Below are positions 8,067 through 16,546 of a stretch of DNA of 64,000 nucleotides, one piece after another (position 1 is the stretch's first letter; every line of letters begins with the position of its first letter). Made by a program: the position numbers and the translations under genes. The notes under the pieces are model-generated. The model was not told the origin of the DNA. It worked only from the letters and a program-made list of their open reading frames with translations, and searched no databases. The stretch comes from Hyphomicrobiales bacterium (GTDB lineage: Bacteria > Pseudomonadota > Alphaproteobacteria > Rhizobiales > Rhizobiaceae): the NCBI GenBank assembly GCA_900465675.1, contig UBJR01000004.1:124001-188000 (forward strand), written 5' to 3'.

Positions 8067-8902
8067 TGTGCCGCTCCCTGATTGAAAAGCTCGCCGATGG
8101 TCGGCAGGCGATCACCGGTGGCGTTGTCTGGAAGAGCGGCGAGCAGAGCGCGGGTATAATCGCTCTTCGGCGCTTCGAAGAGCGACAGGACGTCGGCCTC
8201 TTCCATCTTGCGGCCCTTGTACTGAACGATGACACGGTCGGCCGTTTCAGCGACCACACCCATATTGTGGGTGATCATTATCAAGCCCATGCCGTGCTCA
8301 CGCTGCAGACGCATCAGGAGATCGAGGATCTGCTTCTGGATCGTCACGTCGAGCGCGGTGGTCGGCTCGTCGGCGATCAGGAGCTTCGGATTGCAGGCGA
8401 TCGCGATGGCGATCATGACGCGCTGGCACTGGCCACCCGACATCTGGTGCGGGAAGTGGTTGAGCCGCTCCGCCGGGTTCGGGATACCGACAGCTTCGAA
8501 CAGTTCGATCGCACGCTTGCGGCGCGCGGCCTTGTCGAGGCCAAGGTGGATCTTCAGGACTTCCTCGATCTGGAAGCCGACCGTGAAGCACGGATTGAGG
8601 CTGGCGATCGGTTCCTGGAAGATCATCGACATATCCTTGCCGATGATCTGGCGGCGCTGGGCGCCGGACATGCCGAGCAGGTTCTGGCCGTCGAAGACCA
8701 TCTTGTCGGCGGTGACCTTGGCGGTCCAGGGCAGAAGGCCCATGGCAGCCAGCATCGAGACCGACTTGCCGGATCCGGATTCGCCGACGATGGCGAGAAC
8801 TTCGCCCGGATCGACCTTCAGCGAGACGCCGTCCACGGCGCGGAACGCACCTGTCGACGTCTGAAACTCGACGACGAGATTTTCGATTTCGAGAAGTGCC
8901 AT
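8063..8902 (-). CDS. dppD: Dipeptide ABC transporter ATP-binding protein DppD
   Basis: 279 residues. Walker A GESGSGKS, signature MSGGQCQRVMIAIAIA, Walker B LLIADEPTTALD and switch His in MITHNMGVV. The signature has Cys where Arg is commoner (GGQCQR), a variation also seen in other DppD/OppD proteins. As in the partner DppF, the C-terminal extension carrying the Cys cluster is absent; the protein ends at GDRLPTIGELFNQGAAQ. The start is 1 base after the dppC stop and the end overlaps dppF, so the two ATPases are translated together as the cytoplasmic motor. Confidence 0.9.
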   Translation of the reverse strand: MALLEIENLVVEFQTSTGAFRAVDGVSLKVDPGEVLAIVGESGSGKSVSMLAAMGLLPWTAKVTADKMVFDGQNLLGMSGAQRRQIIGKDMSMIFQEPIASLNPCFTVGFQIEEVLKIHLGLDKAARRKRAIELFEAVGIPNPAERLNHFPHQMSGGQCQRVMIAIAIACNPKLLIADEPTTALDVTIQKQILDLLMRLQREHGMGLIMITHNMGVVAETADRVIVQYKGRKMEEADVLSLFEAPKSDYTRALLAALPDNATGDRLPTIGELFNQGAAQ

Positions 8903-8903
8903 A

Positions 8904-9794
8904 TCAGGACCTCTTCAGCTTGGGATCGAGCGCATCACGCAGGCCGTCACCCATGAGGTTGATGGCAACGACGGTGATGAGGATCGCCAGACCCGGGAAA
9001 GTGACCACCCACCAGGCGCGCTGGATGAATTCGCGCGCTTCGGCGAGCATCGTGCCCCATTCGGGTGTCGGCGGCTGTGCGCCCATGCCGAGGAAGCCGA
9101 GGGCGGCTGCGTCGAGGATGGCCGCCGAGAAGGCGAGCGTTGCCTGAACGATCAGCGAAGCCAGGCAGTTCGGCAGGATGGTCTTGAACATCAGCCGCAG
9201 CGTGCCGGCACCGGCAACGCGGGAAGCCACGACATATTCCTTCTCGCGCTCGCTCATGACGGCAGCACGCGTCAGGCGGACGAAATGCGGCTGGTTGACG
9301 ATCGAGATGGCGATCATCGCGTTGGTCAGGCCCGGGCCGAGGACTGCGACCAGCACGAGGGCGAGCAGCAGCGACGGGAAAGCCAGGATGATGTCCATCA
9401 GGCGCATGATGACGATATCGACGCGGCCACGGAAATAGCCGGCAACAAGGCCAATCAGCACGCCAGCGACAACCGACAGAGTGACGACGACGACGCCGAT
9501 GAACAGCGAGAAACGTGCGCCATAGATCAGACGCGACAGGATATCACGGCCGACGGCATCAGTGCCGAGCGGATAGGTGAAGCTGCCGCCGTCCATCCAG
9601 AACGGCACCGACAGCAGCAGCTGGCGGTTCTGCTCATCAGGGGCATGCGGCGCGACGATCGGTGCGCCGATGGCTATGACCAGGATGAAGAGGAAGATGA
9701 AGAGGCCGATGACGGCGCCCTTGTTTCGCGAGAAATAGTACCAGAACTCCGCAAGGACGGATGGCTGGCCGGTTTTTGTGCTTACCGTGCTCAT
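8904..9794 (-). CDS. dppC: Dipeptide ABC transporter permease DppC
   Basis: 296 residues, six expected membrane segments. Begins with the N-terminal membrane helix (GAVIGLFIFLFILVIAIGAPIVAPH), a typical DppC/OppC feature. The EAA loop (AAALGFLGMGAQPPTPEWGTMLAEAREFI) contacts the ATPases. Conserved TDAVGRDILSRLIYGAR is present near the second segment. Sits 9 bases after dppB and 1 base before dppD. Confidence 0.92.
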   Translation of the reverse strand: MSTVSTKTGQPSVLAEFWYYFSRNKGAVIGLFIFLFILVIAIGAPIVAPHAPDEQNRQLLLSVPFWMDGGSFTYPLGTDAVGRDILSRLIYGARFSLFIGVVVVTLSVVAGVLIGLVAGYFRGRVDIVIMRLMDIILAFPSLLLALVLVAVLGPGLTNAMIAISIVNQPHFVRLTRAAVMSEREKEYVVASRVAGAGTLRLMFKTILPNCLASLIVQATLAFSAAILDAAALGFLGMGAQPPTPEWGTMLAEAREFIQRAWWVVTFPGLAILITVVAINLMGDGLRDALDPKLKRS

Positions 9795-9803
9795 GAGCCG
9801 CTC

Positions 9804-10808
9804 CTAATGACGAATACGCGGGTTGATAAAGCCATAGGTGACATCGACGAGCAGATTGACCAGCATGATGATGCCGGCGATCAGCAAGAGACCACCCTGG
9901 ACGACCGCATAGTCACGCTTGAACACCGCATCGACCATCCACTTGCCGATACCCGGCCAGGAGAAGATCGTCTCGGTGAGGATCGCGCCTGCCAGGAGCA
10001 CGCCGACCTGCAGGCCGATCGTGGTGATAACGGGGATCATGGCGTTGCGCAGCGCATGAACGCCGACGACGCGCAAAGGCTTGAGGCCCTTGGAGCGAGC
10101 CGTGCGCACATAGTCTTCGCCAAGCACTTCAAGCATTGCCGAACGCGTCTGGCGCGCGATGACCGCAAGCGGGATCGTGGCGAGAACGATGGTCGGCAGG
10201 ATGAGATAGCTGACGGCGGACTTGAAGGCGCCGGCCTGGCCGGACAGCAGACTGTCGATCAGCATGAAGCCGGTGACCGGCTTGAAGAAATACATCAGCG
10301 AGATGCGGCCCGAAACGGGCGTCCAGCCGAGATAACCGGAGAAGAAGATGACGAGCAGCAGGCCCCACCAGAAGATCGGCATCGAATAGCCGATGAGGGC
10401 GACGCCCATCACGCTCTGGTCGAACCACGTCCCTCGCTTGACCGCGGCGAAGACACCAGCGGGAATGCCGAGCGCGGCCGCCAGAATGATGGCGCAAAGC
10501 GACAGCTCGAGCGTAGCAGGGAACAGTGTGAAGAATTCGCCGAGAACCGGGCGCTTGGTGACGATCGAGGTTCCGAGATCGCCGTGCAAGACCTTACCGA
10601 GGTAATCGAAATACTGCACATACATCGGCCTGTCGAAACCGAGATCATGCATGATCTGGGCGTGACGTTCAGGCGCCATGACTCGTTCGCCCGACAACAG
10701 CATGACGGGGTCGCCCGGTAGCAGGCGGATAAACGAAAAGGCGATGAGCGAAACGCCGAGGAACGTTGGGATCAGCACCGCAAGGCGGCCGATGAAGAAA
10801 CGTAACAT
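9804..10808 (-). CDS. dppB: Dipeptide ABC transporter permease DppB
   Basis: 334 residues. The N-terminal signature MLRFFIGRLAVLIPTFLGVSLIAF and the internal LPGDPV motif are typical of DppB/OppB. The EAA-type loop is ILTETIFSWPGIGKWMVDAVFKRDYAVVQGG near the C-terminus. Forms the transmembrane channel with DppC. It is separated from dppA by 87 bases that contain a strong stem-loop. Confidence 0.92.
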   Translation of the reverse strand: MLRFFIGRLAVLIPTFLGVSLIAFSFIRLLPGDPVMLLSGERVMAPERHAQIMHDLGFDRPMYVQYFDYLGKVLHGDLGTSIVTKRPVLGEFFTLFPATLELSLCAIILAAALGIPAGVFAAVKRGTWFDQSVMGVALIGYSMPIFWWGLLLVIFFSGYLGWTPVSGRISLMYFFKPVTGFMLIDSLLSGQAGAFKSAVSYLILPTIVLATIPLAVIARQTRSAMLEVLGEDYVRTARSKGLKPLRVVGVHALRNAMIPVITTIGLQVGVLLAGAILTETIFSWPGIGKWMVDAVFKRDYAVVQGGLLLIAGIIMLVNLLVDVTYGFINPRIRH

Positions 10809-10827
10809 GGCAGGTGTCCAATAGTTT

Positions 10828-10856
10828 CCGGCGGTCAGGATGATCCCGACCGCCGG
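10828..10856 (-). repeat. Stem-loop between dppA and dppB
   Basis: CCGGCGGTC (10828-10836) and GACCGCCGG (10848-10856) form a perfect 9-bp stem around an 11-base loop that can itself pair GGA with TCC. No run of T follows on the minus strand, so it is not a canonical terminator. It is probably an mRNA stem-loop protecting the 3' end of the abundant binding-protein message. Confidence 0.55.
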
Positions 10857-10895
10857 CCAAGCCCGGCTTTCACCGGACAGTTTACAGATTTTCTA

Positions 10896-12491
10896 TTATT
10901 CGGAAATGTCCACGCCGTCGAAGCGGTGGATGCCGAGCGGGTCCATGTGGAAGCCCGTGACCTTCTTGCTCATCGGAACGAAGACGACCGAGTGGTCGAT
11001 CGTTGCCCAAGGAGCTTCCTTCTTGAAGATCAGCTGAGCCTGCTCATAGAGCTTCGTACGTTCTGCGACGTCGGCCGTCTGCTTGGCCTTCTTCATCAGA
11101 TCGTCGTAGTCCTTGTTGCACCACTGAGCACGATTGTTGCCGCCAACAGCGGTGCAGCCGAGCAGCGTGTCCATGAAGTTGTCCGGGTCACCGTTGTCGC
11201 CGGTCCAGCCGAGGATGACGGCGCCATCGCGCTTCACGTCGGAGGAGAGCTTCAGGTATTCTGCCCATTCATGGGTGACGATTTCGACCTTGACGCCAGC
11301 CTTGGCGAAGTCGGCCTGCATCAGTTCAGCTGCGCGGCGTGCGTTCAGCATGTAAGGACGCGAAACCGGCATTGCCCAGATCTTCATCGAAAGATCCTTG
11401 ACGCCTGCAGCTTCGAGAGCCTTCTTCGAGCCTTCCGGATCGTACTTGTCGTCAACGACGGCATCATTGTATGACCACATCGTCGGCGGGATCGGGTTCT
11501 TGGCAACGGTTGCGGCGCCCTGGAAGACGGCGTCAACGATGGCCTGCTTGTTGATCGCCATGTTCAGAGCGCGGCGAACTTCCGGCTTGTCGAACGGGGC
11601 CATCTGCGTGTTGTAGGCGAGGAAGCCGATGTTCAGGCCCGGCTGTTCGAGAACGGTCAGGTTCTCGTCCTTCTTAAGCTCGGAAACGTCAGCTGCGTTC
11701 GGGTAAGGAAGGATGTGGCATTCGCCGGCCTTCAGCTTCTGAGCGCGAACCGAAGCATCCGTGGTGATCGCGAACACGAGATCGTCGATCTTTTCCTTGC
11801 CCTTGAAGTAGGTTTCGTTGGCCTTGTAGCGGATGACAGCATCCGGCTGGTAGGCAACGAAGGTGAACGGACCGGTGCCGAGCGGCTGCTGGTTCAGCTG
11901 AGCCATCTTGCCGTCAGCAGCGAGCTTGTCGGCGTATTCCTTGGAAACGATCGATGCGAAGTCCATGGCCAGGTCGGCCAGGAACGGCGCTTCCGGACGG
12001 TTCAGGGTGAACTTGACGGTCAGGTCGTCAACCTTTTCGATCGACTTGACGAGATCCGGGAAGCCCATGCCGGCAGCGTATTCGTAGGAACCGCCTTCGA
12101 CATACTTGTTCCACGGATTGTCAGCGCGCAGCTGGCGCTCGAACGAGAAGACGACGTCGTCGGCGTTCAGGTCGCGGGTCGGGGTAAAGAAGTCGGTGGT
12201 CTGGAACTTGACGCCCGGATGCAGCTTGAAGGTGTATTCCTTGCCGTCGTCAGAGACGGTCCAGCTGTCGGCGACGCCCGGCTCGATCTCCGTACCGCCA
12301 TGCTTGAACTCGACGAGACGGCTGTAAACCGTACGCGAGGAAGCGTCAAAGGTCGTGCCTGCGGTGTAGAGGCTCGGATCGAAGCCTTCCGGCGATCCCT
12401 CAGAGCAATAGACAAGCGTCTTGGAGTAGGCGGCGGTGGCCATGACGGAAGCCAGGGCAGTCGCTGCCAGCAGGACAGAGAACTTTTTCAT
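10896..12491 (-). CDS. dppA: Dipeptide ABC transporter substrate-binding protein DppA
   Basis: 531 residues. ATG 12491 was chosen over a 61-codon longer frame because it starts directly with a signal peptide (MKKFSVLLAATALASVMATAAYS, cleavage near residue 23) and has GGGAA upstream. SBP family 5: FDPSLYTAGTTFDASSRTVYSRLVEF near the N-terminus, then the family motif WTVSDDGKEYTFKLHPGVKF. Periplasmic receptor delivering peptides to DppBCDF. First gene of the operon; the 5' untranslated region is long, since the next upstream gene end is about 350 bases away. Confidence 0.92.
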   Translation of the reverse strand: MKKFSVLLAATALASVMATAAYSKTLVYCSEGSPEGFDPSLYTAGTTFDASSRTVYSRLVEFKHGGTEIEPGVADSWTVSDDGKEYTFKLHPGVKFQTTDFFTPTRDLNADDVVFSFERQLRADNPWNKYVEGGSYEYAAGMGFPDLVKSIEKVDDLTVKFTLNRPEAPFLADLAMDFASIVSKEYADKLAADGKMAQLNQQPLGTGPFTFVAYQPDAVIRYKANETYFKGKEKIDDLVFAITTDASVRAQKLKAGECHILPYPNAADVSELKKDENLTVLEQPGLNIGFLAYNTQMAPFDKPEVRRALNMAINKQAIVDAVFQGAATVAKNPIPPTMWSYNDAVVDDKYDPEGSKKALEAAGVKDLSMKIWAMPVSRPYMLNARRAAELMQADFAKAGVKVEIVTHEWAEYLKLSSDVKRDGAVILGWTGDNGDPDNFMDTLLGCTAVGGNNRAQWCNKDYDDLMKKAKQTADVAERTKLYEQAQLIFKKEAPWATIDHSVVFVPMSKKVTGFHMDPLGIHRFDGVDISE

Positions 12492-12782
12492 GATGTTGTT
12501 TCCCAGGTTTGTTCTTTTTGATCTTTGGAGATCGGCGCTAGTTATCCCGATCAGCGGGCCGATGGAACGATATTTATTTGCTGAAAGCAACGGCGTAGGC
12601 AGAAAATTTTTCCAGAAAACCAACTTTAGAAATTTTCGGTCAAAAATAGGCCTGAATTTGCAAGATTGAGGCACATTCGACCGCGATTCTGTCGCATTTG
12701 GTATAAATTCGCGTCTGTGGACGGCATTGGAAGCGGTTTCAACGCGCTGTGATATATCAACACTGCGTGAGCCGGAACTAAA
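12492..12782. other. Non-coding region upstream of dppA
   Basis: No credible gene in this stretch. It holds the presumed dppA promoter and leader. AT-rich tracts lie at about 12567-12660. I could not assign -35/-10 boxes with confidence. The right end is bounded by the rirA terminator. Confidence 0.5.
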
Positions 12783-12813
12783 AAGCCACGGCTACCGAGG
12801 GTAGCCGTGGCTT
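12783..12813 (-). terminator. Rho-independent terminator of rirA
   Basis: A perfect 14-bp stem, 12783-12796 with 12800-12813, around loop GAG. The minus-strand transcript reads into a short T run after the stem (complement of the A run at 12780-12784). It lies 27 bases past the rirA stop. Confidence 0.8.
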
Positions 12814-12839
12814 CATGATGACTTTCGACTATTCAAATA

Positions 12840-13319
12840 TTAAGCAGCCGGAGCGGGTATCGCCGCCTTGCGATAAGGCTGCTCGCCGGTGATGCCGAGC
12901 AGGAAATTGATCTGCGGGCGTGCTTTGACGAGGTCGTCGATCGAGTATTCGGTCAACACGTCGAAGAAGGCATTCAGCGCCTTGCGAAGTGCTGAATTGA
13001 GACCGCAGCTATCGACCAGCGGGCACTCGACGGCGCCGTCCTCAAAGCATTCGGCCATGGCGAAGCTGTCTTCAGTGACGCGGACCACGTCGAACAGGCT
13101 GATGTCAGCTGCCGGCTTGCCGAGACGCACGCCGCCATTGCGGCCGCGAACGGTTTCGACCAGGCCAGCCTTGTTGAGCGGCTGCAGAATCTTGAAAAGG
13201 AAGAGCTCGGACACACCATAGGCTCTGGCGATTTCCGGAATCCGGCTCAAGTGTCCGTCATTGGCAGCGCAATACATCAACATGCGAACCGCATAGTTGG
13301 TCTGCTTCGTCAATCGCAT
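12840..13319 (-). CDS. rirA: Iron-responsive transcriptional regulator RirA (Rrf2 family)
   Basis: 159 residues from ATG 13319, with GGAG upstream. Starts MRLTKQTNYAVRMLMYCAAN, the RirA/Rrf2 winged-helix N-terminus. Cysteines at 91, 99 and 105 (CFEDGAVECPLVDSC) match the iron-sulfur ligands of RirA. In rhizobia the [4Fe-4S] form represses iron-uptake genes under iron sufficiency, and cluster loss relieves repression. It is a single-gene unit with its own terminator. A TATATA box about 32 bases upstream of the start codon (minus strand) could be its -10 element. Confidence 0.93.
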   Translation of the reverse strand: MRLTKQTNYAVRMLMYCAANDGHLSRIPEIARAYGVSELFLFKILQPLNKAGLVETVRGRNGGVRLGKPAADISLFDVVRVTEDSFAMAECFEDGAVECPLVDSCGLNSALRKALNAFFDVLTEYSIDDLVKARPQINFLLGITGEQPYRKAAIPAPAA

Positions 13320-13440
13320 GCCGGTCTCCTGACTCGAATGGGGCTGAAGCCTATATAGTGGGTAAGATAGTTTTGAACAATTCCAAAATATGAAAATCGG
13401 AGTCACGTTTATGCGGCCCCTCGCCGCATCGTCTCAAACG

Positions 13441-13470
13441 AAAAACGGGCCCCATTTGGAGCCCGTTTTC
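13441..13470 (-). terminator. Terminator of the methylmalonate-semialdehyde dehydrogenase gene
   Basis: AAAACGGGC (13442-13450) pairs with GCCCGTTTT (13461-13469) around a 10-base loop. The minus-strand transcript ends in a T run. It is 24 bases beyond the stop codon at 13493. Confidence 0.75.
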
Positions 13471-13492
13471 CAAGTCTTTCAGGATGATGTGC

Positions 13493-14989
13493 TTACTTCA
13501 TCGTCGGCATGACGAACTCGGCGCCGTCCTTGATGCCCGACGGCCAGCGGCTGGTGACCGTCTTGGTGCGTGTCCAGAACTTGATCGAGTCGGTGCCATG
13601 CTGGTTGAGATCGCCGAAGGAGGACGACTTCCAGCCACCGAAGGAGTGGTAGGCGAGCGGAACCGGGATCGGGACGTTGACGCCGACCATGCCGATATTG
13701 ATGCGCGAGGCGAAGTCGCGGGCCGCATCGCCGTCACGGGTGTAGATCGCAACGCCGTTGCCGTATTCATGCTTCATCGGCAGGTCGAGGGCTTCCTCGT
13801 AGTTCTTGGCGCGGACAACCGACAGGACCGGTCCGAAGATTTCGGTCTTGTAGATATCCATGTCGGGCGTGACGTTGTCGAACAGGCAGCCGCCGACGAA
13901 ATAGCCGTCTTCGTAGCCCTGGAGCTTGAAGTTGCGGCCATCGACGACGAGCTTTGCGCCTTCGTCGACACCCTTGTTGATCAGGCCCATGATGCGCGCC
14001 TGGGCTTCCTTGGTAACGACCGGGCCAAGATCGGCCTTGTCATCGGTATAGGGGCCGATGCGCAGGGATTCGACCATCGGGGTCAGCTTGGCGATAAGAC
14101 GGTTGGCGGTTTCCTCGCCAACCGGAACAGCGACCGAGATCGCCATGCAGCGCTCGCCGGCGGAGCCGTAGCCTGCGCCCATCAGCGCGTTGGCAGCCTG
14201 ATCGAGATCGGCATCGGGCATGATGATCATATGGTTCTTGGCGCCGCCGAAGCACTGGGCGCGCTTGCCGTTCTGGGCAGCCGTGCCATAGACGTAGCGG
14301 GCGATCGGCGTGGAGCCGACGAAGGAAACGGCCGAGATATCCGGGTGCGTCAGGATCGCGTCGACCGCGCCCTTGTCACCGTTGACGACGTTGAGAATGC
14401 CGGCAGGCAGGCCTGCTTCGATCATCAGTTCGGCAAGACGGATCGGCACGGACGGATCACGCTCCGACGGCTTCAGGATGAAGGCGTTGCCGCAGGCGAT
14501 CGCGGGGGCGAACATCCACATCGGGATCATGGCCGGGAAGTTGAACGGGGTGATGCCGGCGCCGATGCCGACAGCCTGGCGGATCGAATACATGTCGATA
14601 TTCGGGCCGGCGCCTTCGGTGAACTCGCTCTTGGCAAGGTGCGGAATGCCGATAACGAACTCGCAGACTTCGAGGCCGCGAATGAGATCGCCCTTGGAGT
14701 CTTCGATCGTCTTGCCGTGTTCCTTGGAGAGCAGTTCGGCGAGCTCGTTCATGTTCTCATTGAGAAGCTGCACGAACTTCATGAACACGCGGGCGCGGCG
14801 CTGCGGGTTGGTGGCAGCCCACTTCGGCTGGGCAGCCTTGGCGTTCTGAACCGCTGCGTCCAGTTCGGCATCGCTGGCGAGCGCGACGGTCGCCTGCACT
14901 TCGCCGGTTGCCGGGTTGTAGACGTTGCTGGTGCGGCCGCTGGTACCCGCGACCTGCTTGCCGCCGATGAAATGTCCGATCTGACGCAT
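13493..14989 (-). CDS. mmsA: Methylmalonate-semialdehyde dehydrogenase, CoA-acylating
   Basis: 498 residues; start 14989 has AGGAG 6 bases upstream and gives the usual N-terminus MRQIGHFIGGKQV. ALDH superfamily: NAD-binding FVGSTPIARYVYGTAA, catalytic Cys281 in GSAGERCMAISVAVP, and the family-typical GGAKNHMIIMPDAD, where Asn replaces the general-base Glu of hydrolytic ALDHs. Converts methylmalonate (or malonate) semialdehyde to propionyl-CoA (or acetyl-CoA) in valine and inositol catabolism. No other mms or iol gene is adjacent, so mmsA versus iolA cannot be settled from context. Confidence 0.9.
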   Translation of the reverse strand: MRQIGHFIGGKQVAGTSGRTSNVYNPATGEVQATVALASDAELDAAVQNAKAAQPKWAATNPQRRARVFMKFVQLLNENMNELAELLSKEHGKTIEDSKGDLIRGLEVCEFVIGIPHLAKSEFTEGAGPNIDMYSIRQAVGIGAGITPFNFPAMIPMWMFAPAIACGNAFILKPSERDPSVPIRLAELMIEAGLPAGILNVVNGDKGAVDAILTHPDISAVSFVGSTPIARYVYGTAAQNGKRAQCFGGAKNHMIIMPDADLDQAANALMGAGYGSAGERCMAISVAVPVGEETANRLIAKLTPMVESLRIGPYTDDKADLGPVVTKEAQARIMGLINKGVDEGAKLVVDGRNFKLQGYEDGYFVGGCLFDNVTPDMDIYKTEIFGPVLSVVRAKNYEEALDLPMKHEYGNGVAIYTRDGDAARDFASRINIGMVGVNVPIPVPLAYHSFGGWKSSSFGDLNQHGTDSIKFWTRTKTVTSRWPSGIKDGAEFVMPTMK

Positions 14990-15173
14990 GAAGTGCTCCT
15001 CCTGTATTTTCTCGATGGCGAACAATCGCACTTCAATTTGCACAAATCAATGCGCTGAGATAAGCAACCGTTGTGCGCAAATTGAAGTTACAAGACTGGA
15101 AAGCGGCCTTGTGAACGATAGATAGGTCCGCTTCTGCATTGGCAACCGGCATCCCAGAGGAGACGAGTAAGCG

Positions 15174-15488
15174 ATGAGCGAAAATCGTATCGTCAGAATG
15201 GCCGAGATCGAGGTCGATCCCCAGCATCTCGAGACCTACCGCGCATTGCTCGCCGAGGAGATTGCGGCATCGGTTGCCGTCGAAGAGGGTGTCTTGTCGC
15301 TGAATGCGGTGGCGATCAAAGGCAACCCGAGCAGGATTCGTATCCTGGAGGTCTATGCCAGCCAGGAAGCCTATGAGGCCCATCTTCGGGCGCCGCATTT
15401 CCTGAAATACAAGACCGGGACGGCAGGAATGGTGACATCGCTGACACTGCTGGAGGCCGATCCGATCATGATGTGCAGCAAGCCATGA
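15174..15488 (+). CDS. Antibiotic-biosynthesis-monooxygenase (ABM/YgiN-like) domain protein
   Basis: 104 residues. A single ferredoxin-like ABM domain: VRMAEIEVDPQHLETYRALLAEEIAASVAVEEGVLSL, then ILEVYASQEAYEAHLRAPHFLKYK. Such small dimeric proteins include quinol monooxygenases and (S)-hydroxy-acid or autoinducer-modifying relatives; the substrate here is unknown. The ATG has GAGGAGACGAG-type purines about 10 bases upstream. Its stop overlaps the start of a LysR regulator (ATGA), which probably responds to the same metabolite. It is divergent from mmsA, 184 bases away. Confidence 0.78.
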   Translation: MSENRIVRMAEIEVDPQHLETYRALLAEEIAASVAVEEGVLSLNAVAIKGNPSRIRILEVYASQEAYEAHLRAPHFLKYKTGTAGMVTSLTLLEADPIMMCSKP

Positions 15489-16366
15489 ACTGGGACGATG
15501 TTCGTATCTTCCTCGCCGTCGCCCGCACCGGGCAGATCCTTGCCGCGTCGAAGCGGCTGGGGCTGAACCACGCAACGCTGTCCCGGCGGCTGACCTCGCT
15601 GGAAGAGGCTTTGAAGACGCGGCTATTCATTCGCCGCACCAATGGCTGCGAACTGACTGCGGAGGGCGAGATCTTCCTGTCGTCGGCGGAGCGGATGGAA
15701 ACCGAGATGCTGGCAGCGCAGGCCAATCTCGGCCGGACCGATACGGCGATCGCCGGAACGGTGCGTGTCGGGGCGCCCGATGGTTTCGGCGTCTCGTTTC
15801 TGGCGCCGCGCATGGGGCGGCTGATCGAGCGGCATCCGGAGCTGAAGATCCAGCTGGTGCCGGTGCCCCGCTCGTTTTCGCTGTCGCAGCGCGAGGCGGA
15901 CATCGCCATCACTCTCGAGCGGCCGGAACAGGGCCGGCTGATTTCCGCGAAACTCACCGACTACACACTTGGTCTCTACGCATCGAAAAGCTACGCGGCG
16001 CAGAACGGCCTGCCCGCAGATGCCGAGGCTCTGAAGCAGCACAGGCGGATCGGCTATGTCGAAGATCTGCTTTTCTCGCAGTCGCTGAACTTCACCGGTG
16101 AAGTGATGCGCAACTGGGATGCGGCCTTCGAGATCTCCTCGGCGACGGGTCAGACCGAGGCGGTGCTTTCCGGCGCGGGGATCGGCATCCTGCACGACTA
16201 TATCGCCCGTCAGCACGCGGAACTCGTCCGCATCCTGCCCGGTACGTCCATCCGCCGTGCCTATTGGACGACCTTCCACGAAAGCGCCCGTGAACTCGTT
16301 CGCGTGCGCACCGTCTCGGATTTCCTGCAGGAACTGGTCAGTGCCGAGCGGCACATCTTTCTATAG
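15485..16366 (+). CDS. LysR-family transcriptional regulator
   Basis: 293 residues from the ATG that overlaps the previous stop; a GTG at 15473 is in frame but less typical. The N-terminal winged helix-turn-helix begins MNWDDVRIFLAVARTGQILAASKRLGLNHATLSRRLTSLE. The co-inducer domain starts around residue 90. Co-translated with the ABM-domain gene, which is unusual because LysR regulators are more often divergent from their targets. The 3' end overlaps the convergent 52-residue protein gene by 6 bases. Confidence 0.88.
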   Translation: MNWDDVRIFLAVARTGQILAASKRLGLNHATLSRRLTSLEEALKTRLFIRRTNGCELTAEGEIFLSSAERMETEMLAAQANLGRTDTAIAGTVRVGAPDGFGVSFLAPRMGRLIERHPELKIQLVPVPRSFSLSQREADIAITLERPEQGRLISAKLTDYTLGLYASKSYAAQNGLPADAEALKQHRRIGYVEDLLFSQSLNFTGEVMRNWDAAFEISSATGQTEAVLSGAGIGILHDYIARQHAELVRILPGTSIRRAYWTTFHESARELVRVRTVSDFLQELVSAERHIFL

Positions 16367-16519
16367 ATGCTTCGCCGGCTCTTCGTTCTCATCCGGATTG
16401 GGGTTTGGGGCCTCGTCGGGAAGCCTGTCGGGTTCCGGCTCCTCGATCGGCGGCTCCGGCATCCAGCCGGGTCCCGGCATCGGCGGCTGATCGGGGATAG
16501 GTTCGTTGGGTACGGACAT
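16361..16519 (-). CDS. Small proline-rich acidic protein, 52 residues
   Basis: Starts MSVPNEPIPDQPPMPGPGWM and ends NPDENEEPAKHL. About one third of residues are Pro and about one quarter are Glu or Asp; there is no Cys and no hydrophobic segment, so an extended, disordered protein is expected. Support: a GGAAGGAG ribosome site 7 bases before the ATG, coding use of almost the whole gap between two genes, and position 27 bases after the DUF4174 gene stop on the same strand, suggesting co-transcription. Its stop overlaps the stop of the convergent LysR gene. Function unknown. Confidence 0.62.
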   Translation of the reverse strand: MSVPNEPIPDQPPMPGPGWMPEPPIEEPEPDRLPDEAPNPNPDENEEPAKHL

Positions 16520-16546
16520 ATCCTGCTCCTTCCGTCTCTGTTGATT

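Noticed and set aside
9285..10721. A 478-codon open frame antisense to dppC and dppB
   Set aside because: Highly charged shadow sequence (long Asp/Arg/Gln runs) spanning two genuine permease genes; no recognisable domain.
13484..15058. A 524-codon open frame antisense to the methylmalonate-semialdehyde dehydrogenase gene
   Set aside because: It mirrors the real gene exactly, has no ribosome site and the composition of a high-GC shadow frame (rich in Arg, Asp, Gly, His). The dehydrogenase on the other strand has all family motifs.
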